A DNA stretch of 27,444 nt from JBCDBD01 sp039184335. GTDB lineage: Bacteria; Bacteroidota; Bacteroidia; Flavobacteriales; Flavobacteriaceae. The translations under genes and the position numbers were made by a program. The number at the start of each line of letters is the position of its first letter. The stretch's first letter is position 1. A model generated the notes under the pieces. That model was not told the origin of the DNA. It ran no database searches and saw nothing but the letters and a program-made list of their open reading frames with translations. Positions 15,707 to 23,422 of this stretch are shown in pieces. The stretch lies in NCBI GenBank assembly GCA_039184335.1, contig JBCDBD010000039.1:1-27444 (forward strand), written 5' to 3'.

Positions 15707-16333
15707 ATGGTCAAAACAATAGGGCTCAAGTTTGCATATGCCGGGGAACAAGGTTTCCACTTTCCGGATATTGATTTAACACCTGGGGAACATTTGCTGG
15801 TCTTAGGACCTTCCGGAGTGGGAAAGACCACTTTGCTCCATCTGCTTTCTGGGATGCTGCCGGTATCAGACGGAAAAATTGTCATTGACAATATTGAGGT
15901 TACGTCTCTGGATCGAAAAAGCATGGATGAATTTCGAGGGGGGCGTATCGGGTTGATTTTTCAGCAGTACCATTTCATCAAGTCATTAAATGTAGATGAG
16001 AACCTGCAATTGAGGCAAAGCTACCCAAAAAGAACAAAGGACAATGAGCGACGCTATCGCCTTGCTGAACGTTTAGGGCTTACTGCACATCTCAAGAAAA
16101 AGGTCACACAACTCAGCCAGGGGCAGCAACAGCGACTTGCCATAGCACAGGGTGTCATACACCAGCCCAAGGTAGTGTTTGCTGATGAGCCTACCTCAAA
16201 TTTAGATGATGATAACTGTAACAATGTGGTACAACTTTTAAAGGATGAAGCGGATATCAGTGAAAGCAGTTTGGTCATTATTACGCACGATCAACGGGTA
16301 AGTCAACATTTTTCAAACCAAATCGTATTATGA
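15707..16333 (+). CDS. ABC transporter ATP-binding protein of the metal-linked operon
   Basis: A 208-residue ATPase with Walker A GPSGVGKT (34-41), Q-loop FQQYHFIKS, signature LSQGQQQRLAIAQG (Gln replaces the second Gly of LSGGQ) and Walker B VVFADEPTSNLDDDN. It belongs to the LolD/MacB-like group that pairs with FtsX-type permeases. The stop overlaps the permease start by four bases (ATGA), so the two are made together. The same pair, ATPase plus permease followed by a small exported protein, forms the zinc-repressed PA4064-PA4066 genes of Pseudomonas and zrg genes of Vibrio; I infer a zinc-related role on that basis. Confidence 0.93.
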   Translation: MVKTIGLKFAYAGEQGFHFPDIDLTPGEHLLVLGPSGVGKTTLLHLLSGMLPVSDGKIVIDNIEVTSLDRKSMDEFRGGRIGLIFQQYHFIKSLNVDENLQLRQSYPKRTKDNERRYRLAERLGLTAHLKKKVTQLSQGQQQRLAIAQGVIHQPKVVFADEPTSNLDDDNCNNVVQLLKDEADISESSLVIITHDQRVSQHFSNQIVL

Positions 16334-17724
16334 ACCTAGGCTATTTGGCATATCGCAATATGATTTCAAAACCGTTGAATTTGGTTTTGAGCCTATTGCT
16401 TTTGGTATTGAGCATTTCGCTGGTCACTTTTGTACTCCAGCTCAGCAAGCAGTTAAATGGGCAAATAGACAAGAACATTGGTCCTGTAGATATGGTTGTA
16501 GGCGCAAAAGGAAGTCCTTTGCAGCTTGTATTGTCCTCTGTGCTACATATTGACGTTCCAACAGGAAATATAAAACTGAACGAGGCGAATTCCATTAAAA
16601 AACACCCTTTTGTAGGGTCGGCCATTCCGGTTTCATATGGAGATAATTATAAAGGGTACCGTATTTTGGGAACCGAACCTGCCTACTTTGAAAGTTATGG
16701 AGCAGTATTGGCTGAAGGGCGCTATTTTGAAAAATCATTTGAAGCTGTTGTGGGCAATGGCGTAGCAAAAAAATTACAACTTAAGATAGGCGATGTCTTT
16801 ACCAGTTCCCATGGTCTGGTCGCAGAAAATGTTGAAGCACATGAAGAGCATCCATATACGGTTGTAGGCCTTTTAGAGCCCACCGGCACGGTACTGGACC
16901 AATTGCTTATCTCCAATTTGGAAAGTATTTGGGATGCCCATGCCCATAATGACGGGGACCACAAAGATGAAAACGATGAAGCACATGAAGAGGGGGAACA
17001 CGACCACGAAGCACACGACCACGAAGCACACGACCATGAAGCGCATGACCATGAAGCGCATGACCATGAAGCGCATGACCATGAAGCGCATGACCATGAT
17101 GAAACGCACGACCATGAAGATGACCATGAAGCACATACAGACGAGGGCGATGATCACGACGACCATGCCCATGATGATGAGTTAGAGATTACCTCCCTTT
17201 TAGTTAAATTTAAAAGTCCGTTAGGTTTGATACAGTTGCCCCGTTTTATCAATGAAAACACCACTATGCAAGCTGCCCTGCCCAGTTTTGAAATACAGCG
17301 TCTTATGGGTTTGTTAGGGTCAGGGGTGAAGACGATAAATGGTGTGGCCATAGCCATTTTACTGGTTTCGGGGTTTAGTATTTTCATAAGCTTATTAAAA
17401 ACCATTCGTGAGCGACGGCAAGAATTGGCGTTATTGCGTACCTATGGTTTGGGTACCCAAAAATTACTGTACCTGGTATTGCTTGAGGGACTGTTCTTGG
17501 CATTCTTGGGTTTTTTACTGGGATGGTCATTGGGAAGGCTGGCCTTGATGATGGCCTCTAGCTATATGGAATCGGGATATGGGTATGTTTTACAAATAAA
17601 GCCTCCAGATCTTATGGAATTACTGTTTCTTGGAGTAACTTTGGTCATTGCTATGATTGCGGTGTTTTTAGCCTCGATATCCATTTTTAAGTTGAACATT
17701 TCCAAAACCTTAGCCGATGTATAG
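16330..17724 (+). CDS. FtsX-type ABC permease with a His-rich extracytoplasmic loop
   Basis: A 464-residue permease of the MacB/LolC type: one membrane helix at about 12-34, a large outer domain, then three helices near 335-360, 378-405 and 425-452. The first part of the outer domain resembles MacB_PCD (GPVDMVVGAKGSPLQLVLSSV, SYGDNYKGYRILGTEPAYF). Residues about 203-280 form an insertion with 25 histidines among Asp, Glu and Ala, including six exact HDHEA repeats (224-253); such loops bind zinc, nickel or copper. FtsX-type transporters usually do not carry free ions through the membrane, so this one may move a metal-binding protein or lipid-linked ligand, or drive an outer-membrane partner. 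The end overlaps the next gene by eight bases. Confidence 0.92.
   Translation: MNLGYLAYRNMISKPLNLVLSLLLLVLSISLVTFVLQLSKQLNGQIDKNIGPVDMVVGAKGSPLQLVLSSVLHIDVPTGNIKLNEANSIKKHPFVGSAIPVSYGDNYKGYRILGTEPAYFESYGAVLAEGRYFEKSFEAVVGNGVAKKLQLKIGDVFTSSHGLVAENVEAHEEHPYTVVGLLEPTGTVLDQLLISNLESIWDAHAHNDGDHKDENDEAHEEGEHDHEAHDHEAHDHEAHDHEAHDHEAHDHEAHDHDETHDHEDDHEAHTDEGDDHDDHAHDDELEITSLLVKFKSPLGLIQLPRFINENTTMQAALPSFEIQRLMGLLGSGVKTINGVAIAILLVSGFSIFISLLKTIRERRQELALLRTYGLGTQKLLYLVLLEGLFLAFLGFLLGWSLGRLALMMASSYMESGYGYVLQIKPPDLMELLFLGVTLVIAMIAVFLASISIFKLNISKTLADV
16999..17088. repeat. 15-bp tandem repeat encoding HDHEA, six units
   Basis: Six head-to-tail 15-base units within the permease gene, each coding for His-Asp-His-Glu-Ala. 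The last four units are nearly identical (CATGACCATGAAGCG), the first two use CAC and GCA codons more, and a degenerate seventh unit (HDHDE) follows. In-frame unit length means that slippage can change the number of metal sites without breaking the gene. Confidence 0.9.
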
Positions 17725-18154
17725 ACCTTTTCTTGTACTGTTTTTGTATTGTACGGTCCAATGTGTGTTTGCGCAGTCGGAATTAACTTGGGAAGATTTT
17801 GCTGATGCCCGTTTTGAACCTGAATATAACGAGAAGTACGAAGTCTACTTTTTGATGCCCAAATTTGGGGAAAAGATCAAAGCGTATCAAGGAAAGCAGA
17901 TTAAGATCACCGGATATTTTTTGGATATTTCAGGTAGCGGCGAAGTGTTCTTGGTATCTCAAAACCCTATGGCCTCTTGTTTTTTTTGTGGTGCTGCTGG
18001 GCCAGAGACCATAGTAGAAGTTGACTTTAAGGCAAAACCACCCTTTAGAACCGATCAAATTGTTACGGTCACGGGAATTCTTGAACTCAATGCAAAGGAT
18101 GTGGACCACTGTAATTATATCTTAAAAGATGCTACGGGCCAATTAATAAATTGA
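17717..18154 (+). CDS. exported PMASCFFCG-motif protein, first paralogue (DUF3299-like)
   Basis: A 145-residue protein with a signal peptide (residues 1-19, ending VFAQ). The mature part begins LTWEDF and has the pattern FGEKIKAYQGKQIKITGYFLDI, then SQNPMASCFFCGAAGPETIVEVDF and DQIVTVTGILELN, a probable OB-like beta barrel. This plan resembles DUF3299-type proteins that end zinc-repressed ABC operons in gamma-proteobacteria, but the Cys88-x-x-Cys91 pair, with Cys132 and His131 near the end, is distinctive and looks like a metal site. Its start overlaps the permease gene by eight bases, so it is probably a subunit or ligand of that transporter. Family assignment is from memory of the pattern, not from a search. 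Confidence 0.8.
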   Translation: MYRPFLVLFLYCTVQCVFAQSELTWEDFADARFEPEYNEKYEVYFLMPKFGEKIKAYQGKQIKITGYFLDISGSGEVFLVSQNPMASCFFCGAAGPETIVEVDFKAKPPFRTDQIVTVTGILELNAKDVDHCNYILKDATGQLIN

Positions 18155-18155
18155 A

Positions 18156-18596
18156 GTGATACGATTTTTTCTTTTGACAGTCTTTTTTCTTATAGGGGTG
18201 GTTGCCCGGGGACAGGCTGTTTTGGATTGGTTCGACCTCTCGGAAGGAATTTCTTGGGGGCAGTCTTCACCTAAAACTATTTTTCCGGGATTTCAAAAAG
18301 CCAATTTTTCACCTAAAATGCAGGCTTTGGAAGGAAAAAAAGTCGTTATTACGGGATACCTGTTGGTGCTGGGGGGCAACCAGTCCATATACCTTCTTTC
18401 GAAGAACCCAATGGCTTCCTGTTTTTTTTGCGGTAATGGAGGACCAGAAACCGTGGTCGATTTAAAGTTTGCCCAACGACCATCTTTTGTGATGGATGAA
18501 CTACTTTCTGTAGAGGGAACACTTTTCTTAAACCGAAATAATCCAAATGGGTGTTATTATCGAATTGAAAATGCTGATGCCCTGAGTCTTAACTAA
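18156..18596 (+). CDS. exported PMASCFFCG-motif protein, second paralogue
   Basis: A 146-residue paralogue of the preceding protein, starting with GTG at 18156, one base after its stop. Signal peptide MIRFFLLTVFFLIGVVARGQ. Shared features, in the same order: LDWFDLSEG (for LTWEDFADA), MQALEGKKVVITGYLL, NPMASCFFCGNGGPET with Cys89 and Cys92, LSVEGTLFLN and a late Cys133. The three cysteines align with 88, 91 and 132 of the first copy; the neighbouring His131 does not (Gly here). The tandem pair suggests duplication followed by divergence, and perhaps a heterodimer. Confidence 0.8.
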   Translation: MIRFFLLTVFFLIGVVARGQAVLDWFDLSEGISWGQSSPKTIFPGFQKANFSPKMQALEGKKVVITGYLLVLGGNQSIYLLSKNPMASCFFCGNGGPETVVDLKFAQRPSFVMDELLSVEGTLFLNRNNPNGCYYRIENADALSLN

Positions 18597-18607
18597 GAAG
18601 TATAACG

Positions 18608-19012
18608 ATGAAGAATGAAAACGGCGTACAACTTTTAGAACAGAAAGGACTGAAAAAGACGAAGATTCGTGTGGCATTGCTCCAGCATTTTATGACCATG
18701 GAACATGCCCAATCTTATAACGATCTGCAATCGGCATTGGTCAGCGAGGCAGATAAGTCTACCCTTTACCGAAACTTGACAAGTTTTGAACAGGTAGGTA
18801 TTATCCATCGGATCAATGATCATTCGGGGGTAGCCAAATATGCATTTGGTGAATCTCCCATGAGAGGTAACGAACATGCCCATTTCGTATGTGAATGTTG
18901 CGAAACCGTATATTGCATGGATGGTTTGGCCCCACTCCAGTTCGAAGTGCCGAAAGGATTCAAGACCAATAAAGTACAGACCATCATTAAAGGCATTTGC
19001 GCTCACTGTTGA
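18608..19012 (+). CDS. zur: Fur-superfamily regulator, Zur-like
   Basis: A 134-residue Fur-type repressor. The winged-helix part has the recognition segment ADKSTLYRNLTSFEQVGIIHRI (about 48-70). The dimer part holds HAHFVCECCETVYC with His90, His92, Cys95 and Cys98, and the protein ends in CAHC (131-134), so both CxxC pairs of the structural zinc site are present. The absence of a PerR-like oxidant-sensing pattern and the metal-island context favour Zur over Fur or PerR; the exact metal is inferred. It lies 11 bases after the second PMASCFFCG gene and would regulate its own operon through the palindrome at 15653-15675. Confidence 0.85.
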   Translation: MKNENGVQLLEQKGLKKTKIRVALLQHFMTMEHAQSYNDLQSALVSEADKSTLYRNLTSFEQVGIIHRINDHSGVAKYAFGESPMRGNEHAHFVCECCETVYCMDGLAPLQFEVPKGFKTNKVQTIIKGICAHC

Positions 19013-19030
19013 ATACTTATCAACCTCATT

Positions 19031-20911
19031 ATGATATCCCTTATGAAAGCACTTACGCTACTATCCTTCTTGTTCTCTGTAAACATTATCGTTGCCCAAG
19101 AGGTAGAAGACATCCCTAAAAGTTATAGCAACATTCTGGAAGATGAAAATGGACTATACCTTCAAGATGGGGAACAGCGCTATTATGCCCGGGATAGTAA
19201 TCCCCAATACAACTTAAAACAGTTGTTTGGAAATCCGCAGGGAACGGATGATGGAGTCACATTGGATTTTGGAAATTTCAATGGCGATATCACCTATGGT
19301 TTGATTCCCTATGGCAAGGCTCCCCATCCACTGCCGGTTTATAGGTTTGTGAAAACCTTGGACTCGGGCAAGGTAGCTATTAACATTAAACGGGATTTTC
19401 GATATCCTTACGATTTTGTGGATTGGCAAAAACACAAAATGCTCTCCATGGGATACCGTCTTACTAATGAGAAAGGGATGGTGGTTTACGATGGGGAATT
19501 ATCGTTAAAGGGCAGTGGGCCGTTCTCGGTGGCACCCGCAATCTATGAAGGGCCTTTTGTGAACATGCTTACCGATACCACTGCAACCCTTTGGTTCAAT
19601 ACAACTTTACCTGTGGCAGTAGCTGTTGAGGTGAACGGGGATACGCTTGCGAGCCCTTTAGGGACACACCATGAAATATCAGTTACGAATCTTGCACCAA
19701 ATACGAAATATCGGTATTCAGTGGACTACGATGGTTTCAAACAACAATATCACTTTATGACCGCTCCAAAACCGGGAAGTAGAAAACCCTTTGTTTTCGC
19801 CTATACCAGCGACAGTCGGCATGCTTCGGGCGGTGGGGAACGTAAAGTGTATGGTGCCAATGCCTACATCATGAAAAAGATTGCTGCGGTGGCATATGCA
19901 AACAATGCTGCATTTATGCAATTTAGTGGTGATCTTATCAATGGTTACCTAGAGACCAATGCAGAGACCCAATTACAATATACCAATTGGAAGAAGGCAG
20001 TGGAACCTTTTTGGCATTATATGCCTTTTCAAGTGGGGATGGGAAACCATGAAGCCCTAGGCTACATTTTCAGGGATTCTACGGGAAGGAGCAGGGGGTT
20101 TGTAGACAGGTTCCCTTTTGCGACCTCATCTGCAGAAATGGCCTTTGCAGCAGCTTTTGTCAATCCTATATCCAGCTTGAAAAGTGAAGATGGAAGTCGT
20201 TTCGACCCTTCTGATCAAACGAATGATTTTCCGTCATATGTTGAAAATGTATTTCACTATCGCTATGATAATGTTGCTGTGGTGGTATTGAACAGTGATT
20301 ATTGGTATGCGCCAAGCCTTTCAAATAACAGCCATACCTCGGGAGGGCTACATGGTTATATCATGGACAATCAGCTCGAATGGCTCAAAACAACCATAAT
20401 GGCTTTGGAAGGCGATACTACCATAGACCATATCTTTGTGACCCAGCACACGCCCATTTTTCCAAATGGTGGTCATAGCCGTGATGATATGTGGTATAGC
20501 GGCAATAACGAAAAACGTCCTTTCATTGCTGGTAAAGCCGTTGAAAAAGGAATAATAGAACGCAGGGATGAGTATTTGGATATCCTCATCAATAGCAGTG
20601 AAAAGGTATTGGCTGTATTGACGGGGGATGAGCACAATTACAATCGCTTACAGCTTACAAGTGAAGTGACCATCTATCCTGAAAATTATCCCCATGAAAA
20701 ATTGGAAGTGTCAAGACCCCTATATCAAATCAATAACGGGGCTGCTGGGGCTCCCTATTATGCGCAAGAGGTATTGCCCTGGAGTGCACATACTAAGGCG
20801 TTCAGTGTTGAAAATGCGGTTTGCCTCTTTTATGTAGATGGTCCTACGGTAAAAATGAAAGTGGTGAATCCTGACACTTTAAATGTCATTGATGAAATCG
20901 TATTACGATGA
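19031..20911 (+). CDS. exported metallophosphoesterase with Fn3/purple-acid-phosphatase-like N-terminal domain
   Basis: A 626-residue protein. A signal peptide lies at about residues 5-23 (MKALTLLSFLFSVNIIVAQ); the start may be the ATG at 19031 or the one at 19043. Residues about 170-245 look like a fibronectin-III-type domain (PAIYEGPFVNMLTDTTATLWFNT, TNLAPNTKYRYSV) as in purple acid phosphatases. The calcineurin-like core follows, with metal motifs AYTSDSRHA, MQFSGDLINGY, GMGNHEALGY, HIFVTQHTPIFPNGGH and LTGDEHNYNRL. The first motif has TSDSR in place of the usual GDxH. It begins 18 bases after zur and is probably the last gene of the operon. A phosphatase with a metal centre under Zur would be unusual, so readthrough is possible. 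Confidence 0.88.
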   Translation: MISLMKALTLLSFLFSVNIIVAQEVEDIPKSYSNILEDENGLYLQDGEQRYYARDSNPQYNLKQLFGNPQGTDDGVTLDFGNFNGDITYGLIPYGKAPHPLPVYRFVKTLDSGKVAINIKRDFRYPYDFVDWQKHKMLSMGYRLTNEKGMVVYDGELSLKGSGPFSVAPAIYEGPFVNMLTDTTATLWFNTTLPVAVAVEVNGDTLASPLGTHHEISVTNLAPNTKYRYSVDYDGFKQQYHFMTAPKPGSRKPFVFAYTSDSRHASGGGERKVYGANAYIMKKIAAVAYANNAAFMQFSGDLINGYLETNAETQLQYTNWKKAVEPFWHYMPFQVGMGNHEALGYIFRDSTGRSRGFVDRFPFATSSAEMAFAAAFVNPISSLKSEDGSRFDPSDQTNDFPSYVENVFHYRYDNVAVVVLNSDYWYAPSLSNNSHTSGGLHGYIMDNQLEWLKTTIMALEGDTTIDHIFVTQHTPIFPNGGHSRDDMWYSGNNEKRPFIAGKAVEKGIIERRDEYLDILINSSEKVLAVLTGDEHNYNRLQLTSEVTIYPENYPHEKLEVSRPLYQINNGAAGAPYYAQEVLPWSAHTKAFSVENAVCLFYVDGPTVKMKVVNPDTLNVIDEIVLR

Positions 20912-20984
20912 ATTCTTCATTTTAAAACATATTTGAAGCAGTTTTTCCTTTGCTCCTTTATGTTCGCTACCAAGACGGTAACGT

Positions 20985-21569
20985 TCACCAAAACTTATTT
21001 TCCAGTATGGAAATCAAGGAAATGCCTGCAGCAGCTCCTGAAATAAACACATTCCATTCCCGATGCCTTACACGAATGACGTTTAGAAAGAGAAAAGCGA
21101 TACCAACTATAAAAAATACAACCAAGAGTTGCCCCAGCTCTATCCCCAGATTAAAACCCAGCAAAGGCACGAAAATGGAAGAAGTTCCCATAATCAGCGC
21201 TTTGAAATAATTGGAAAAGTCCATACCGTGAATGAACCCGAAGAACAGGGCCATGGCATAGTTTTGATACATCTTTGAAAAATTTTCAAGGGTATTTTGA
21301 CCAATCACATTGTGAAGGGCTGTTATAAAAATAGTTGCGGGAATAAGAAACTTAATAATACGGGAAGGTATGGTAAAAATATCAAGGGATACCAATGCCA
21401 GTGTAACGCTGTGGCCTATGGTGAAGGCCGTGACCAAAATGAGGATCTTTCTCCACTGTTCGATACGATAGACCGCACAGAGCACCACTAGAAACAGTAT
21501 GTGGTCGTAACCAGCCAGATTGGAAATATGTTCAAAACCTAATTTTAGGTAAAATTCAAATGGATGCAT
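20985..21569 (-). CDS. HupE/UreJ-family membrane protein
   Basis: A 194-residue polytopic protein with about six hydrophobic segments. The start GFEHISNLAGYDHILFLVVL is the signature of the HupE/UreJ_2 family, and AFTIGHSVTLALVSL and GFIHGMDFSNYF supply further conserved histidines inside or next to helices. HupE and UreJ proteins are associated with nickel or cobalt uptake, but members of this second family occur widely in Bacteroidota without a proven metal. It is preceded by the DUF6702-like gene with a one-base gap, and faces the phosphatase gene end to end. No strong terminator is seen in the 73 bases between them. Confidence 0.85.
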   Translation of the reverse strand: MHPFEFYLKLGFEHISNLAGYDHILFLVVLCAVYRIEQWRKILILVTAFTIGHSVTLALVSLDIFTIPSRIIKFLIPATIFITALHNVIGQNTLENFSKMYQNYAMALFFGFIHGMDFSNYFKALIMGTSSIFVPLLGFNLGIELGQLLVVFFIVGIAFLFLNVIRVRHREWNVFISGAAAGISLISILENKFW

Positions 21570-21570
21570 A

Positions 21571-22083
21571 TTAGAACCTTAATTCGTGAACAGCTGTTTT
21601 TTTATTGAGCATCAGACTTTTAGATGTGCCATTGGCATGTATATAGACGATATTGTTCTGGTCAAAGAAGAGGTCGGTGAAGACCGCATTCTTGATTTCC
21701 ACAGATTTCAGGGGTGGAGCATGTCCAAATTCGAAATAGACCCATAAGGCTGTGTTTTCCCCATCACCGCCCAGTTTTTTACTTTTTATCTTCAGATCCA
21801 CCTTTTTTCCGTTCACTTTTACATAGAAAAATCGATTCAGATAGTCCAATAACAACTCATTGGCCTTAGAGGATTCATTGGGCTGGCAGAACGCAAGTTC
21901 TTTGCTGTAGGGGTCAAAGACGATGGCTTCATTTACATCGGTCAAAAATAGTTTTAGGTGAATGGTGAGTACTTGTTTCTTTGATAGGTACTCAATTTCA
22001 CATAGTGACAACCGCAATGGATGGGCTACCGACTGATGGGACACTCCCATCATCATTACTACCAGTAGTGTTGATCGTATCAC
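21571..22083 (-). CDS. exported DUF6702-like protein
   Basis: A 170-residue protein with a signal peptide (residues 1-20, ending SVA-HPLRL). The mature start HPLRLSLCEIEYLSKKQVLTIHLKLFLTDVNEAI and the segment FFYVKVNGKKVDLK fit the DUF6702 family common in Flavobacteriaceae. In this lineage it often precedes the HupE/UreJ gene, as here, which suggests a periplasmic partner of that membrane protein. The mature chain would begin with His, which can itself bind a metal. Its start is only two bases after the stop of the M19 dipeptidase gene. Confidence 0.8.
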   Translation of the reverse strand: MIRSTLLVVMMMGVSHQSVAHPLRLSLCEIEYLSKKQVLTIHLKLFLTDVNEAIVFDPYSKELAFCQPNESSKANELLLDYLNRFFYVKVNGKKVDLKIKSKKLGGDGENTALWVYFEFGHAPPLKSVEIKNAVFTDLFFDQNNIVYIHANGTSKSLMLNKKTAVHELRF

Positions 22084-22085
22084 TT

Positions 22086-23366
22086 TTAAGATGATTCGCC
22101 AGCTTGTAATTGCTCAGCAACGGCCTGTACCTCTTTGAAGACACGGATCAAATTGCCTCCCCATATCTTTTCAATTTCCGCTTCGGTATACCCACGTTTT
22201 ACCAGTGCTATGGTGATGTTCATAACTTCAGTGGCATCAAAAACCCCTTCAATGCCTCCACCGCCATCGAAATCGCAACCAATTCCTACGTGGTCGATTC
22301 CAGCAACCTTTACAATATGGTCAATGTGGTCCGCTACGTGTGCTACGGTAGCGGGCGGATTGGGAAATTTCGTGTTCAATTCTTGGAAAGACTTTCGAAT
22401 AGTAGCACGTTCTTCATCAGTCATCTCAGAAATGGGCTTCATGTTGGCCCTTAAGGCAGCCATGGCCGAGTCACGAGCGGCATTTGGCGGGGCTTCCCTA
22501 AGATAATCCGCCAGCATGGTCAACTGTACGACACCACCATTTTCCGCCATTAGTTGTAACATGTCATCGGTCATGTTACGTCGGTGATCGGTCACTGCAC
22601 GCGCATTGGAATGGCTCGCTATGATAGGAGCTTTTGATAGTGCAATCGCATCATAGAACACACTGTCATTACCATGGGACACATCAACCATAATACCCAA
22701 TCGGTTCATTTCACTAACTACTTGGGACCCAAACTCACTGATACCACCATGCTCAGCGCCATTTTCATCGGTGGCCGAATCTGCCAAATCATTGTTTGAG
22801 GAATGCACCAAGGTGATATACCGTACTCCCTTGTCAAAATATGCTTTCACGTTAGATAGGTCATTGCCTATGGGGTATCCATTTTCTATACCAATATAAA
22901 TGGCTCGCTTGCCTTCTTTTTCCAGCGCATATGCATCATCGGGATTGAGTGCCAGCCCAACGATGTCTGAATTTTTTTCAGCAGAAGATATGATGGAATC
23001 AATCATTTGAAGGCATAAGGCCTTGGCCCTGGTATTACCTTCATCGTCCCGAATGTCTTGTGCCACAAAAGCCGCAAAAAAGATGGCATCCAAATCACCC
23101 TCTTTCATGCGTGGGTAATCCACTTTAGATCCGGTTTCATTGGGATCGTGGCGTTCGGCCATATCAAAGCCTGGTTCAATCATACGCAAAGGGGTATCTG
23201 CGTGGGTGTCCAAGGTGAGTATGCGCTTATGGATTTCTAGTGCCCTTTGTACCAATTCCTCCTCAGTTTCGGATTCGGAATCTGTGGCAGCAGGTTTATC
23301 CTTGCAACCAATTAGTAGAAGAATCATTGAAAGCAATATGAGATAATTTGAATTGGATTTTAGCAT
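22086..23366 (-). CDS. membrane dipeptidase, M19 family lipoprotein
   Basis: A 426-residue lipoprotein when read from the ATG at 23366, which places a lipoprotein signal with lipobox ending at Cys21 (MILLLIGCKDK) at the N-terminus; the longer frame to 23420 would bury it. M19 metal and substrate motifs are visible: LDTHADTPLRM (HxD), YIGIENGYPIG (bridging Glu), VDVSHGND and ASHSNARAVTDHRRNM (His ligands) and HVGIGCDFDGGGG. The family are zinc dipeptidases of the renal-dipeptidase type, often acting on D-residue or peptidoglycan-type dipeptides. It follows the M20 gene by 56 bases and is likely in the same unit. Confidence 0.92.
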   Translation of the reverse strand: MLKSNSNYLILLSMILLLIGCKDKPAATDSESETEEELVQRALEIHKRILTLDTHADTPLRMIEPGFDMAERHDPNETGSKVDYPRMKEGDLDAIFFAAFVAQDIRDDEGNTRAKALCLQMIDSIISSAEKNSDIVGLALNPDDAYALEKEGKRAIYIGIENGYPIGNDLSNVKAYFDKGVRYITLVHSSNNDLADSATDENGAEHGGISEFGSQVVSEMNRLGIMVDVSHGNDSVFYDAIALSKAPIIASHSNARAVTDHRRNMTDDMLQLMAENGGVVQLTMLADYLREAPPNAARDSAMAALRANMKPISEMTDEERATIRKSFQELNTKFPNPPATVAHVADHIDHIVKVAGIDHVGIGCDFDGGGGIEGVFDATEVMNITIALVKRGYTEAEIEKIWGGNLIRVFKEVQAVAEQLQAGESS

Positions 23367-23422
23367 GATTTTGGTTTGAAAATTGAGTTGATTTAAAGAT
23401 ACGACATTGGATGAATCCATAC

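Noticed and set aside
16999..17088. CRISPR-like or regulatory DNA repeat
   Set aside because: The units are contiguous without spacers, are exactly 15 bases, and keep the reading frame, so they are protein-coding repeats.
16907..17185. Open frames on both strands with His-rich or Met-Thr-rich repeats
   Set aside because: They are shadows of the HDHEA repeats in the permease gene. The permease frame has the membrane helices, ABC partner and overlaps on both sides.
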